From Akanthomyces muscarius (taxonomy: Eukaryota > Ascomycota > Sordariomycetes > Hypocreales > Cordycipitaceae), in assembly GCF_028009165.1 (NCBI RefSeq), contig NC_079243.1, positions 2,480,001-2,544,000 of the forward strand: a DNA stretch of 64,000 nucleotides, read 5' to 3'. The notes below the pieces were generated by a model, which made no database searches, was not told where the DNA came from, and saw only the letters and a program-made list of their open reading frames with translations. The first letter of the stretch is position 1. Each line of letters begins with the position of its first letter. Made by a program: the position numbers and the translations under genes. Below, in pieces: positions 10,754 to 21,543 of this stretch.

Positions 10754-11836
10754 ATGGCGCAGCCCAGCCCCGACGACTTGGAAGTTGCGTTTCAGCGAAT
10801 CACAACCAGCTGTCCCCTCGCGTCCAGCGACAGCTCCCAGCAGAGCGACACCATCTACAACATCATCACGTCACTGCCCGAGGCCGAGACCTACCACCGG
10901 CTTCTGGAAGAGCACCCCAGTCTCGTTGCTCTGCTGGGAGACAGCTCCAATGGCGAATTTACTCTTTTTCTGCCGGTCAACACGGCATGGGAAAAGGCCA
11001 CCGGCCTCCTCGTTGACGCCGCCGATGCTGGCGTGCTCTCCATGCACATCAGCGAGCACTTCATCGACGAGGCCTACCTGCGCAGCATGACCAACATCCC
11101 TACTGCGCACGAGCCCGACACGAGCAACGGGCCGCAAGTGTTTCCGATTCGCCTCGCCGAGGACGGGTGGACCGTAGACAGGGCGGGCCGGTTCACGCAG
11201 CCCAGCATCCGCGCGAGCAACGGCATCATCTACTGCATCGACCGAGTCATTCTGCCCCCGCCGCCTCTGCGGGACGTCTTGCGTGCCAGGGGAAGCTACT
11301 CCACGCTGCTTCACGCGATGCAGGCTTCTGGATTCGACGAGGAGCTCGCGACGCAGCGAGGCAAAGGCGGGACGCTTTTCGCGCCGTCTGACCAGGCGTT
11401 TGCGGCGCTCGGACCGGACGCGCTTCAGTTCCTCACCGAGCATGACGAGGGCAGACCGTATCTGAAGGCCCTGCTGAAGCTGCACTTTTGCCCGGAGAAC
11501 ACGTTTTACACCAATCTTATCTGGCCCAAGAACAACAGCGGTACTCGCCGAACCTCGGCTGATAAAGACCAAGTCTACAAGGGAAAATTGGGAATGGAAT
11601 TGTCATCAGCGCTGAAGAGAGGAGAGGAGGCTTCTGAGCTGACCATTTCTATTATGAGATACATGTCTTGCATAACCATGGCAGTCAACTCTGTGCCTGT
11701 CGTGGAGCAAGATATAGGTGGCAACGACGGCGTCGCGCAGGGAATAGAGGACGTGCTCCTGCCGGGTGGTACTGTTGGCAAGGGATCTCAAGATGTAGTT
11801 GGCAAGATCAAAAGCGTGTTGCAGCCTTTTTTATAG
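10754..11836 (+). CDS. FAS1 (fasciclin) domain protein without signal peptide, 360 aa
   Basis: It is intronless, starting at an ATG directly after an A-run (10741-10753), a favourable context. Two FAS1-like units are visible. The first (about residues 28-165) has FTLFLPVNTAW, an internal HIS/HFI segment and NGIIYCIDRVI. The second (about 175-330) has GSYSTLLHAMQASGF, GTLFAPSDQAFAAL and a final VPVVEQDIGGNDGVAQGIEDVLLP. FAS1 domains usually mediate adhesion or lipid-linked contacts on the outside of cells. Here the N-terminus (MAQPSPDDLEVAF) has no signal peptide and the frame upstream offers none, so an intracellular location is inferred. It is convergent with the WD40 gene, with 121 bp between stops. 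Confidence 0.9.
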   Translation: MAQPSPDDLEVAFQRITTSCPLASSDSSQQSDTIYNIITSLPEAETYHRLLEEHPSLVALLGDSSNGEFTLFLPVNTAWEKATGLLVDAADAGVLSMHISEHFIDEAYLRSMTNIPTAHEPDTSNGPQVFPIRLAEDGWTVDRAGRFTQPSIRASNGIIYCIDRVILPPPPLRDVLRARGSYSTLLHAMQASGFDEELATQRGKGGTLFAPSDQAFAALGPDALQFLTEHDEGRPYLKALLKLHFCPENTFYTNLIWPKNNSGTRRTSADKDQVYKGKLGMELSSALKRGEEASELTISIMRYMSCITMAVNSVPVVEQDIGGNDGVAQGIEDVLLPGGTVGKGSQDVVGKIKSVLQPFL

Positions 11837-11957
11837 ACATTGTGCTGGAATAATTTCGGAAAAATAAAGCTTTAAGAAGATGAATATTGTACGTTAGTGG
11901 TACGGACCAATTTGACCAGTGAAGTAGAAGAAAATAGCAAGTACGTGGCGAGCACAA

Positions 11958-13490
11958 TCAATCCAAGCTGATGGACCAAAACCGCACTGCATCGCCATCA
12001 ATACTTGCCATATACAAGTTGGATTCCTTCTCCCACGCCAACATGCCACTGCCGCTAGGACTGGTCACCTTGCCATTCTCATCGCGCCAGGCTTCCGCGC
12101 CAGGTACATCCTCTGTGCCCCCGCGGCCGAAGCGCCACTTCTGCTCCTTCTCTAGATCAAAAACTTCGATGCTGTCGTCGCCTTGATTCCACACGACAAG
12201 TTTCCGACCCGCGTCTGCGAATCGCACCTGGCTGACGCTGACAAAGTGTCCGAGTGTAGCACGCAGTTCTTCTCTGTCGACGTGCGCGGCCGCCGTGGAC
12301 AAGGTCCGCTTCTGGAGGACCCTTTTCTCCTGGACGTCCAGGAGAAGCAGCTCGTCGCCGTGACTCTTGCCAACCGCCAGCCAAGTGCCGTTGGGGTGCC
12401 ACGCCACCGTTCTTTGCCATCCACGACGCTCCTTCGGTCCCTTGTACACCCAGTGCGCTGCATCCGTTGCTTCAGCGCCTGCCTTCACCGAGCGCCGCGC
12501 GGCAAGGTCGTAAATGTGCACGCGAGTGGTGCCGTCGGTTGTCGCAAGGTATTTGGAGTCGGGAGAAAAGGCACCCGTCCAATTCTGGCATCTGTCGCCG
12601 GTGCGGAAGACGTGCACCGTCTCGCCTGTGACGGCGTCCCAGACGCGAACCGTGCTGTCCCAAGCGACGCTGGCGAAGAGCGTCTCGTCGTGGTTCCAGC
12701 CCACCCACATGATTCCATCTGTGTGGCCTGAAAGAGTAAGTGTTGGGGTCAAAAGATCATCTGTGCAGCAGATGCACATGTCCCACTTGGCAACGTCGTT
12801 GGTCTCTGGAGAATTGCCTGGCAAATACACCATCGAGCGACCGGATGGGCTGAATACATTGCTTCCAAAGGATGTTTGCAGTCTGCCATGAATTCGAGTC
12901 TTGCCCGCTGCCGCATGCTTTGTGACCACATGTTGAATACTCGGTGCCATGAGTCTCTCCAGTTCTTCCAACTCTTCGGGCCGCAGTTCGGTGCCACTTT
13001 TGGCAAGATCTGCCGCCGCTGCCGCCGCGCTGGCTTTGACAACCGAGGAGGGTAGATCGGCCTCTTGGGTCTCGGCAATTGTGCGCTCGTCAAGTCTCCA
13101 AGCAATAATTGCTGCATCCGCCTCAACCACTACCTTGCCGCTCGTCCATGTGCAACTCGCCATACTGCTTGTTAATAGAATACCGGCGTTGTTTGGCTGA
13201 AACGCAATACTGGTCACACTCTTTAGATGTGCCTTGAGAACGGCAATTGTGTCATGCGTTTTAGTATCAAACACGTGGACGTCCTTGTCAACGGCGATTG
13301 CCATGCGGCTGCCGTCGCTGCTGATGCAGCCTCGCGAAGCATTCTGTAGCGGGATTTTGGCGATTTCATTACCCCAGCCCTGATGTCCGCCCGGCGCATA
13401 TGGAAACGGCTGACCGTCTGAATTGATAAACTCCTGGTCGACAGCGTGGCGCCAGTCCTGTCGAAATTGGAGCGAACTGTAGTTTACCAT
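11958..13490 (-). CDS. WD40-repeat protein, 510 aa
   Basis: A single frame from ATG 13490 (product begins MVNYSSLQFRQDW) to a stop at 11958. Repeats typical of WD40 beta-propeller blades are clear: RGCISSDGSRMAIAVDKDVHVFD, SVTSIAFQPNNAGILLTSS, a strong GHTDGIMWVGWNHDETLFAS ending in VRVWD, WTGAFSPDSKYLATTD ending in HIYDL, and RTVAWHPNGTWLAVGKS. A helical Ala- and Glu-rich insertion (about residues 140-185) interrupts the propeller. Such proteins act as scaffolds for other proteins. I do not recognise the orthologue, and no targeting signal is visible. Confidence 0.9.
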   Translation of the reverse strand: MVNYSSLQFRQDWRHAVDQEFINSDGQPFPYAPGGHQGWGNEIAKIPLQNASRGCISSDGSRMAIAVDKDVHVFDTKTHDTIAVLKAHLKSVTSIAFQPNNAGILLTSSMASCTWTSGKVVVEADAAIIAWRLDERTIAETQEADLPSSVVKASAAAAAADLAKSGTELRPEELEELERLMAPSIQHVVTKHAAAGKTRIHGRLQTSFGSNVFSPSGRSMVYLPGNSPETNDVAKWDMCICCTDDLLTPTLTLSGHTDGIMWVGWNHDETLFASVAWDSTVRVWDAVTGETVHVFRTGDRCQNWTGAFSPDSKYLATTDGTTRVHIYDLAARRSVKAGAEATDAAHWVYKGPKERRGWQRTVAWHPNGTWLAVGKSHGDELLLLDVQEKRVLQKRTLSTAAAHVDREELRATLGHFVSVSQVRFADAGRKLVVWNQGDDSIEVFDLEKEQKWRFGRGGTEDVPGAEAWRDENGKVTSPSGSGMLAWEKESNLYMASIDGDAVRFWSISLD

Positions 13491-14026
13491 GATCAATTTT
13501 GCAAAGAAGCTCAAAATATGAACAAGGAGGGAAATTATGACCTGCAGTCACTTGAACATCATTTATGATTACATTCAAGTAAAGCGAGATGCACACGTTT
13601 AGTCTAAGGAGGCAACTATTCTGGTTAGAACAACCTGCTGCCTAGTAAGGCTGAGGCATGGACCAATCCGATTGCACGGATGGGCGCTCGATGACTCAAG
13701 GTGGATGACGCTATTCTTCCTCGCGCAGCTGACGTAGACAATAACAAACGTTTTACCTAGCTCATTAGGAAATCTTGGTAGCCCTGCAAGCAAAATCTGA
13801 GACGGCGCAACAAAAAAGACAGCCTTGTGTAGAGTGGCGAGCAGGAGTACATCCGCTACTATCGGTCTATTGACGATGCCATGATAGTGACGTTTTGCAG
13901 GCGAATATTGAAGACACATGTGGTGAAACATATTGACGCCTATCTTTCGTCCTAAGACTTTGCGACACTTCCCATCGCTCAGGACGAGATCAGACGCAGT
14001 CCTTCTCTATACAGCCCAGAAATAGT
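13491..14026. other. Intergenic region, 0.5 kb
   Basis: It lies upstream of the WD40 gene and downstream of the OPT transporter, both on the minus strand. A minus-strand frame of about 110 codons (13599-13931) has no recognisable feature and is not called. Confidence 0.5.
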
Positions 14027-16595
14027 TCAATACTGACCGTCAGGCTTGGGGGCAAACCCTTCGCCTTTTGGTAGGGGCATGAGGGGACATGCAACGCCTT
14101 CGCAGCCTTGGCCAACTACATTGTTTCCCCACCAGTTGATTTCAACACCGGTAAATGCAAGACCAAAGAATTGGACAACTGCCGAAATGGCGATACCGGC
14201 AGCAAAGGCCGCGGAGAGGACGTAGTTGTACCTAGACCAAAACGCAAGATACTTTCGACGAACAAACAACCAGGAATATGCAGCGACGGGAACAGCGGGC
14301 CAGATGTAGGTCAAGTTGTAAGGGGCCCAGCCAAGAGCGCCAGAGATCAGGACCACCGGGTGCACGCTGCGAAGCACACTACTCTTGGGGAACCACTTAC
14401 CAAGACCCCAGAAGACAAGCACGATGACGATGCCGATAGGGAAGCCAACTAGAAGCGTGGAATATGTACTCCCAGCACCAAATTGCCTTGCAGGACCAAC
14501 TGTACCCCAAAGCACAGCAGAGGTGAAAAAGGTGTTTGTTGCAGGGCAGATGAACTTGAATGGCGCCTGTTGAGTGCAGATCTTGTCAATATGAAGTTGG
14601 TATTGGAGAAGACCGATAAAGATAAACGTAGAAATGAATGTCGGAACCATTTGAGCCCAGAACAAAATTCGCGGAGGGATCTTGACGTAGTGGCCAAGTT
14701 TGAGATCCTGAGCGAAAGCGATGGCCTGAGCGCATGTCAGGTAGCCGTAGGTCTTGAAGTAGACCATACTGACAGCGTTGCCGTTGGAGACGGTACCTCC
14801 AATGAACGCGGCTAGAACATTGAGGGTCACCTGGCAGCCGGTCATGGCGTACATGATGCCAATAGGAATGACGAAGATGGCGCACATGATCAGCCCAAAC
14901 ACGACAACAGCCGGGCTGGTGCCAGTGGGCCAAACGGCCATTGACATCATTCCGACGGCCGCGGAGATGAGAAGAACAATGAGGAACCACCAATCAGGCA
15001 CCTCCTTGTACTTTCTCATGTGGCGCATGTGTACATCTAGAGTCTCAGCTTCTTCGCGCGCAGACTTGTTTGACCTGAACTTGCTGCGAAATGCCGCTGC
15101 AAATCCTTCCCAAATCTCGGTTCGATGCTGGAGGACCGTGTAGGTAATGGAGGCGCTGTACACGGCGAAGAACCAAAAGTAAAATGTCATGCTCCCCGCG
15201 GAGATGTAGGGTTTTGAATACGCATCGTACTTATCCATGTCGAGTATACCTTGCTCGGTCAAGACACGTGTGACGTTGTACCTCTTGCCAAAGCGATCAA
15301 AGGGCAGGTTGGAGTTGATGGGCAGATGGGCACTGCCGTACGCGTTGCTGAACCAGAAACCAATGACCATGAACATGCTCACGAATGTGCCAGCACAAAA
15401 GTTGAACGTGGTAAACGCTGGCGTGTAGAGCGGGTCGACTCGGGTGGTGATGATATTCCAATCAAATGTAGGGAAAGGGTTGAGACCGAGGCCGGTGCTG
15501 GAGCTTGTGAGGGCGGTCAGGATGCGATTATTAGGCGCAATCCAGCTGATCCAGGAGAAGGTGCTGAGAGCGCCGAAAATGGTGTTTGGAAACCAAAAGT
15601 AGACAAACATGGCGGCGAAGGCGACCATGAAGAACTTGATACGGGACCATCTCCATGTCGTGTTGGAGGGGCCAAGAACGGGATGGCCTCCGTCAGTGGA
15701 GTGGAATGCAGAGTTGAGCGCAATCGTGGCCAGCGAGTTGGGCCAGATGCAGTGCGACGGCCAGACGATGAAGCGGCGTGTCATGCCCGCGAATCCGTAG
15801 CCGATAAAGGCGGTCGACAGGGCCACGCAGAGCTGGTAGCCGAAGCTGTAGGCCCAGCGCTGGTCAAAGTACTGCGGCAGGGCCTGGATCCAGATGATTT
15901 GGTTCGTGTACGGCGCCGAGTCGTAGGCGACGCTCATGATGCTGATGAGCATGTGCTCCTTTTTATTGAACGGGCCCGGGTTCAAGCTATGTCGTACGCC
16001 AAAGAAGGTAACTCCGCGGTCTGGGAGCACCTTGGCCATGAAGGTGCCGATGGGATAGGCAAGAAGCTGGGCCACGGTGCTGCTCAGGAAGATGGCGGGG
16101 AAACGTGTCTCGAAGAAGCCGTTGATAAAAGCCATGATGCAAGCAAAAATCATACCGATGAGCCATGATCGAATCGTCGACGCGGGCAAGTCGGGGTCGT
16201 CCTTGTTGTCGACTACAGCACGTACTTCGGCGTAGGGCGAGTTGTTTGTGAGCAGAGCGGTTTCGATTTTTATCTCGGCAATGATCTGTTCATGCCTGTC
16301 AGGATTTTGGAAAATATCAACGTCGCCTAAGGTATTAGTCTGCTAAGCCATGTCGCGGTTATGTTTGACATACTCAAGAATTCCTCGATCTTGTTTACGA
16401 TGGTCGCAGGAAAGTTGGGATCGCGCTTATGAATCTTATGCACATGCGTCATCAACTAATAATTAGTTTAGGAATTTGAACTGCGGACAGGTATCAAACA
16501 ACGCTACTCACGCGCTTCACGTCGTCTAGGGAATAGGTAGCAGGCAGCTCCTTGGCCTCGAGAAGATCATCATCCGTGACAGTGAGGTCTTTCAT
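14027..16595 (-). CDS. Oligopeptide transporter, OPT family, 821 aa
   Basis: Three exons on the minus strand: 16595-16512, 16455-16374 and 16326-14027. The introns are 56 bp (GTGAGT...TTAG) and 47 bp (GTATGT...TTAG), and the total closes to 822 codons. The product begins MKDLTVTDDDLLEAKEL. A soluble N-terminus with HKRDPNFP and DDPDLPASTIR precedes about 14-16 hydrophobic segments. Two signatures of the peptide-transporting clade of the OPT family are present: NPGPFNKKEH (Asn171) and KIPPR (Lys604). These carriers import tetra- and pentapeptides or glutathione with protons, usually at the plasma membrane. The start at 16595 gives a typical N-terminus for the family; further upstream the frame no longer looks like protein. 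Confidence 0.95.
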
Positions 16596-18730
16596 CGTAG
16601 CCTGAGCCTGTGTCTCAGTCTGGGCCAAGGGGTCCAAGTGATGATTCCCATGCGTCTGGAACCGGGTTAGGTCTGCGATGCCAGATAAATCACGACGCTG
16701 GGTATATGCATACAACTGAATTCTTTTCGTCCAGGACGCCGCCAGTGGCGGATTTCTGGGCAATCTTCTCCAGCCTGTTCGACATGTTGAAGACGGATCC
16801 TGGCGAGCGGTGCGCAAAATTCCTGCTCTCAACGATAAAAGTGCCCCGAGGAAGATGTCTTTTAGAGTGCGGGATGTTTCCTCGTTCTTGTAGTCTCGAG
16901 AGTCTGAGCGACTACGACCCTCCACGATTTCGGGGCGAGACTGATCTGCATCGGCAAGGATACTTGTGCGGCGTGACTAGCAAGACAGGGTATAACTTAC
17001 CCGCTACAGCAGGGGCTGATGCGGGCGCTGTGAAGATCAGCGACACTTTGTTCAACGCAAACAATCGTTCGCCGCGGAGTTCTGTCTGTGCCACTGTCTG
17101 AGCAAGTGGCGTTTCTCTAAGCCCTCGATTTAACGCCGATATTGTGCGTAGCGGTAGAGCCGCATGTCCCTTTGCCTCTTCGCAGTCGCACTGAAAGGCT
17201 ATCGCTCAGCCTGGCGAGGAGGAATGCAAAAGAATCTTGTACACGGGCCGCTACTCCTACCGGCTCGTGGCGTAAGAAATGGAGATGAATGGGGATTGTG
17301 ATACTCTGAGCCAGTTGCCGAGTTGCGGGCAAATCAGGCGCTAAATTTCTAGTAAACGAGATGGCAAGACCTGGGCCAGATGTGGTGGCTTGATGTTTGC
17401 CATCCTCTCGCCACCGAGAAAAGTCCGCCCAGGACGCCCAGGTTGCGGCCACCTGGCGCATACGGGGACCTTTCAACTGCTCAATTAGTGCCGATAGAGT
17501 AACCAAAGTCCTGGACAGTTTGTTCTCGAATGAAACGGTCTCTATCGGAATGCCCCGGGATCCTGCCGAGCTGGCTTACGGGGACGGCAATATATTAATT
17601 AGATGGCTTGGCAAAAGTGCCTATGGTCCAGCACGAGGGGTGCTCGGGTTCTCTTCCGCAGCCTTCACCCACTTTCATCAGTAAACGAGGCTGCCGACAG
17701 CGGCTCACTGCTTTCAAGCAGGAATTAGTTGGCACGGGGCTTGCTAGGGTTGCGGAATCAGCCGAAGGGCTGCGGACGAGGCGCACACTGGCCCACCTTC
17801 TTCCAGCAATTGGCATTCTGCATAAATTTCTGTTCGTTCAGCCTGTAGTTTTTACTTGTGAAATGTGAGCGACGCATACTTGCAGGCTTGTCGGGCTGCC
17901 CTGGACTCCTCAGCTTAGATGAAAGCAAGCTATTATTCATACAGGGCTAGTGCCGTAACATAGAGCCATTTGGGCCATGGAAGAATAAGCTTTGTGAATA
18001 TCGCGAGATTTGTTGCTGTCTCTTGCAGCAAGAGCCTTGCATTGAGCAGATGGCCTTCCCGCGCTATTTCACGCCCGCGAGCAAGACGCGGGCGTTCCCT
18101 GTCCGGGCTACACCGCAGTACGCCACGTCACTGCCAGAGTTTGTCTCACTTTTGCAAATCTCCCGGATTGGTTCCGCGAAGCTCTTTTGCACCGTATGGA
18201 TCACTAGGTATTGGAGAATGAATTGGCTCTGCCACGCCATGCTGATTAAAAATAAGCTGAACTCTTGTTGGTGCTGGCAGGTCACTTCGTCATGTGCAAA
18301 AGCAATTACGTCCCAGACTCTTCGCAAATCCACAGAGTGCCGACGTTATATTTCAGCCAGAGGCGCAAGGGCAAGGTGATACGACCCGTAACAATAAGGA
18401 GCCTGGCAAAAATGAGCAAAGGTGGTGAGAATAAAAAGAACAACTAATGAAATATGAGGAAATAGAAAATGGCTGCGATGCTGTTGTCAGCTGACGTTTG
18501 CTTGAGCGAAGATTTGCTCCTACTAATTCTTGCGGACCTTTAACAGGAAGTCATTGGTTTGAGGGCCTCATTAGATCCATCAAAGCTGTTCATCTGGTAC
18601 ATTTGAGTTGTGATTTAAGTGAAAACAGATAGGCTTGCTAAACGCTATGCACATTCGGGAAATGAAGTACATCACTTGCTCCCAAAGTTTGTTTTCTATT
18701 TTTACGGTCACCGTCGCAGTACGCATGCCA
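16596..18730. other. Gene-free interval, 2.1 kb
   Basis: It lies between the OPT transporter promoter and the 3' end of the first BTB gene. No frame with recognisable protein features exists on either strand. It contains one GC-rich hairpin (18071-18095, listed separately). The right end, about 18380-18700, is more AT-rich. Confidence 0.5.
18071..18095. repeat. Perfect 9-bp inverted repeat (hairpin)
   Basis: The arms ACGCCCGCG (18071-18079) and CGCGGGCGT (18087-18095) are exactly complementary around a 7-nt loop, in sequence that is otherwise not GC-rich. It could be a regulatory palindrome or chance. No gene start is close to it. Confidence 0.6.
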
Positions 18731-19736
18731 TTATGAGACTTCCGGCGAATGACCTGAAGAGTCGATGCGCAGCATTTCAATTTGGCCGAGTTGCAGATCT
18801 AGGGCATCCTGTATCTTTTTGTACCAAAAAAGCCCAAACTCGCAGCCCATGTGATCATGACTAACCACCGCGGCGAGTTTCGAGTAAACTTCTGTCACGC
18901 TCTCTTGCACCTCAACGGCTGCTGGAAGTGGCCACAGGCCAGCCGTAATGAGGGAAGATCTGAGGAGTGCGCATGTAGCCTGCCGACAGCGATTGGGCCC
19001 CAGTTGCGTGACCAAACGAGACCATCTCGGGCTCTCTTCCAAGACGACCAGCTTCTCGAGCATGTCGTGGATGACGTCGAGAACGGCTTGTAAAGACTGC
19101 AAGCGTATTTGGGAAACATGGTCTGAAAATCAATTAGATCAGACGTCAAACTCAAACGCACGTGGGAGAGGGCAGGCTTTTACCCATGATACTCGCTGTT
19201 CCCGCGTTGCCCCAGAAGCGACCGCCATTGGCGAACTCGGACGTGTCTAGTTCCACCACCATCCTGCGCGCCATCTTGCAAAAGTCTTCTCTGAAGTCGA
19301 GCTCCCAGAATAGCCAAAGCATCATGGCAATGTCGCACCTGCGCACTACGCCTTGAACACCACTCATCCACGAGCCGGTCCAAGGAGCCAATAATGATGT
19401 GCAATTGTAGCATGACGTCAAGACTGTCAAATTGTATAACTGGTCGATACTGAGCGTGCGTGGGACCGCGAGAAAATGCGCGTGTGCGATGTTGAGAAAT
19501 ATTGTCAAGGAGTCGTGGTCGTTGCCATCAATTTGGATAGCCAAGTCGCGCAGGAAAATCCGATGTCCTGAGGCGTTCGAAGCCAAGTTTTGGCGGATCT
19601 GAGAGTGTAGAACAGGTGATGCTCTAGCTAAAGCGCGAGAACAAGCGACGTAGATGGTTGCGTCTAGCTGAGAATGCCTTCGCAATTGAACTTGAATGTC
19701 TCCATGCTTGTCAAAAATAACGGGTTCATCATCCAT
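18731..19736 (-). CDS. BTB-domain protein A of a three-paralogue cluster, 314 aa
   Basis: The exons are 19736-19184 and 19122-18731, with a 61-bp intron in phase 1 (G|AC). ATG 19736 gives MDDEPVIFDKHGDIQV. Residues about 15-140 form a BTB/POZ-like domain: VACSRALARASPVL, then IFLNIAHAHFLAVPRTLSI and DQLYNLTVLTSCYNC. After the intron the second exon encodes a helical domain with PRWSRLVTQLGPNRC and AGLWPLPAAVEV. BTB domains dimerise and often serve as adaptors (for example for cullin-3 ligases) or in chromatin, but the role of this fungal subfamily is unknown. It is divergent from paralogue B. The similarity to B and C, and the shared intron, support the model. No targeting signal is visible. 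Confidence 0.85.
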
Positions 19737-20222
19737 TTTGACTGTGAAGATGTGTATCACTGTGAGTTCTTACAATAATAGGCTCTTCGCAACAGGCGCA
19801 CGTAGCCAAGTATAAGACTTGACCATTGTTTCTGTATAGCCACCGGATCCCCCATACAAGCACCCCCCCCCCCCCCCCCCCCCAAACATTGTGGTAGAGC
19901 GCGATCAATTAGCAACCTCCTATTTCGTATTGTCGTTTTCTTTTTTTAGCAATCGATTCTTTAGATGCGATTTTGGCGATGCATCTCGAGGCAGACTTGC
20001 CAGACCTGGAACCAAAGCTCATTCATAGAGTGGATTCAGAGTCCAAGGCGAAGCTCGGCAACACAGCCACGCTTGCGATAAAAATAGCTTCTGCCAGTAG
20101 TTTCCAGCCACATGGACAGTTCCGGGATCATATATGGAAAGTATGTTGGTGGCTTTTCTAGAAGATTGAGAGAATGCATCGTCGAATTCCTGCGATGAAT
20201 TTCACCAACTCACAACTTCGAC
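19737..20222. other. Shared promoter region between BTB genes A and B
   Basis: This 486-bp spacer separates two divergent paralogues and contains the poly-C tract at 19863-19883. A T-rich segment follows (19920-19950). A short plus-strand frame (19973-20161) shows no similarity to the BTB proteins and is not called. Confidence 0.6.
19863..19883. repeat. 21-nt poly-C homopolymer
   Basis: There are 21 consecutive C residues on the plus strand, bordered by A on both sides. Such a long C tract is rare in fungal nuclear DNA. The exact length may be affected by sequencing error. It sits in the shared promoter of BTB genes A and B. Confidence 0.95.
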
Positions 20223-21246
20223 ATGTCTGCCAGCAAGGTTAAATTCGATGATCACAGCGATGCTCAACTTCGGGTTGGTTTCGCTCACAGTGCTGCACCC
20301 GTGATCTTTGCTGTGTGCTCCCGCGCCTTATCTCGCGCCTCACCGGTTTTCGATGAGATATTCCACGGAGCTGGCGACGGGCAGGACGTAAGTACGGCTC
20401 TGTTGTCGGAGAATCGAGTCATCGAGCTACCCCACGACGAGCCAGCTTCTTTAGCGATCTTGCTGCACGCCATTCACTCTCAATTTGTCCAGATGCCGAC
20501 GCAGCTATCCGTTGAAGCACTTTACGATTTAGTTGTCGTTGCACACAAGTATGGGGCGACGGCTGCTCTCAGGCCGTGGGCAACGCCCTGGACGCAATCG
20601 ATCGCCCTCAAACTGCAAGACAGCTATGAGAAATTGCTTAGGGCGATGAGCATTTGTTGGATTCTGGGATTTCGCGAGGAATTTTTTCGAACGACGAAGA
20701 AATTTGTGGAAAGCGCCCCTAGGCTTGCGAAGTCGGATTTAATTTTTCTGCAAATGCCTCCCGACATTATAGGTGAGCATCCACAGCGTGCAGATGAAAT
20801 GGCCAGCCAAGTTGACTCGCTTGGCAGAGCACATCATGTCAATACGACTCCAGACCATTGCTCTGCTCTGCAATGTGTTTCGCGACATGATTCAGATTCT
20901 TTTAGTGGTTGATGAAGGCCCACGGTGGTGCCGCCATGCGACGTGGCTGGGCCCGCACCGTTGCGAGTCCATGATTCTTGGGTCACTGATGTTTTGTCTC
21001 TCTCGCGCCGATCTTTGGCCATTGCCAAAAGCAGAGGATGTCGAATACAGCGTACAGGATTTATACACAAGGTTGGATGCCGTTGTTCTTCATGTCATTG
21101 GACAAAGCAAAGGCGATACTCTTGATCATCAAGCTTGTAATCCTAACCAACACCTCAGCGATGCCATGAAGCAGGTCATGAGCGATATACCGAGTCGTTT
21201 TGCTATCATTACATTTAGAACAGGTCAATTAGATTTAGCAAAGTAA
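20223..21246 (+). CDS. BTB-domain protein B of the paralogue cluster, 322 aa
   Basis: The exons are 20223-20772 and 20828-21246. The 55-bp intron lies at the same place and phase (G|AG) as in paralogues A and C. The N-terminus, MSASKVKFDDHSDAQL, leads into the BTB-like domain (about residues 15-140): VCSRALSRASPVFDEIFHG, IELPHDEPASLAILLHAIH and ALYDLVVVAHKYGA. The second exon has DEGPRWCRHATWLGPHRC, LMFCLSRADLWPLP and a variable tail. The two cysteines around LGPHRC/FCL are shared with paralogue C. No zinc finger or nuclear signal is evident. Function is unknown beyond likely protein-protein interaction. Confidence 0.88.
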
Positions 21247-21543
21247 TTTATGATCCCTGACTACTTCTGAGAGTCTTTGTACACAAGCTACTAGGCGCTG
21301 TCGTGGGGAAGCGCCGACCATACGAATTGTGTTTATTACCCTGTTCCGTGACCCTGAGTGTGCATGCACTGCCTGAGCCAAAAACGAGGACCAAAAATAA
21401 ATACGAAAGTGGATCTCCTAGGAAAGTTATAGAGACATGTGCATAGTGGTGCTTGGCTGTTCATGTTAGTCAAAAGGTTTAAATAGAGCCCGACGTGGGT
21501 GGCTTGCAGTTCAAATTGGCACTCAACCATCACAACCCTAAAC

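Noticed and set aside
15251..16168. 305-codon plus-strand frame opposite the OPT transporter
   Set aside because: Antisense shadow of a well-supported transporter exon; charged low-complexity translation with no domain.
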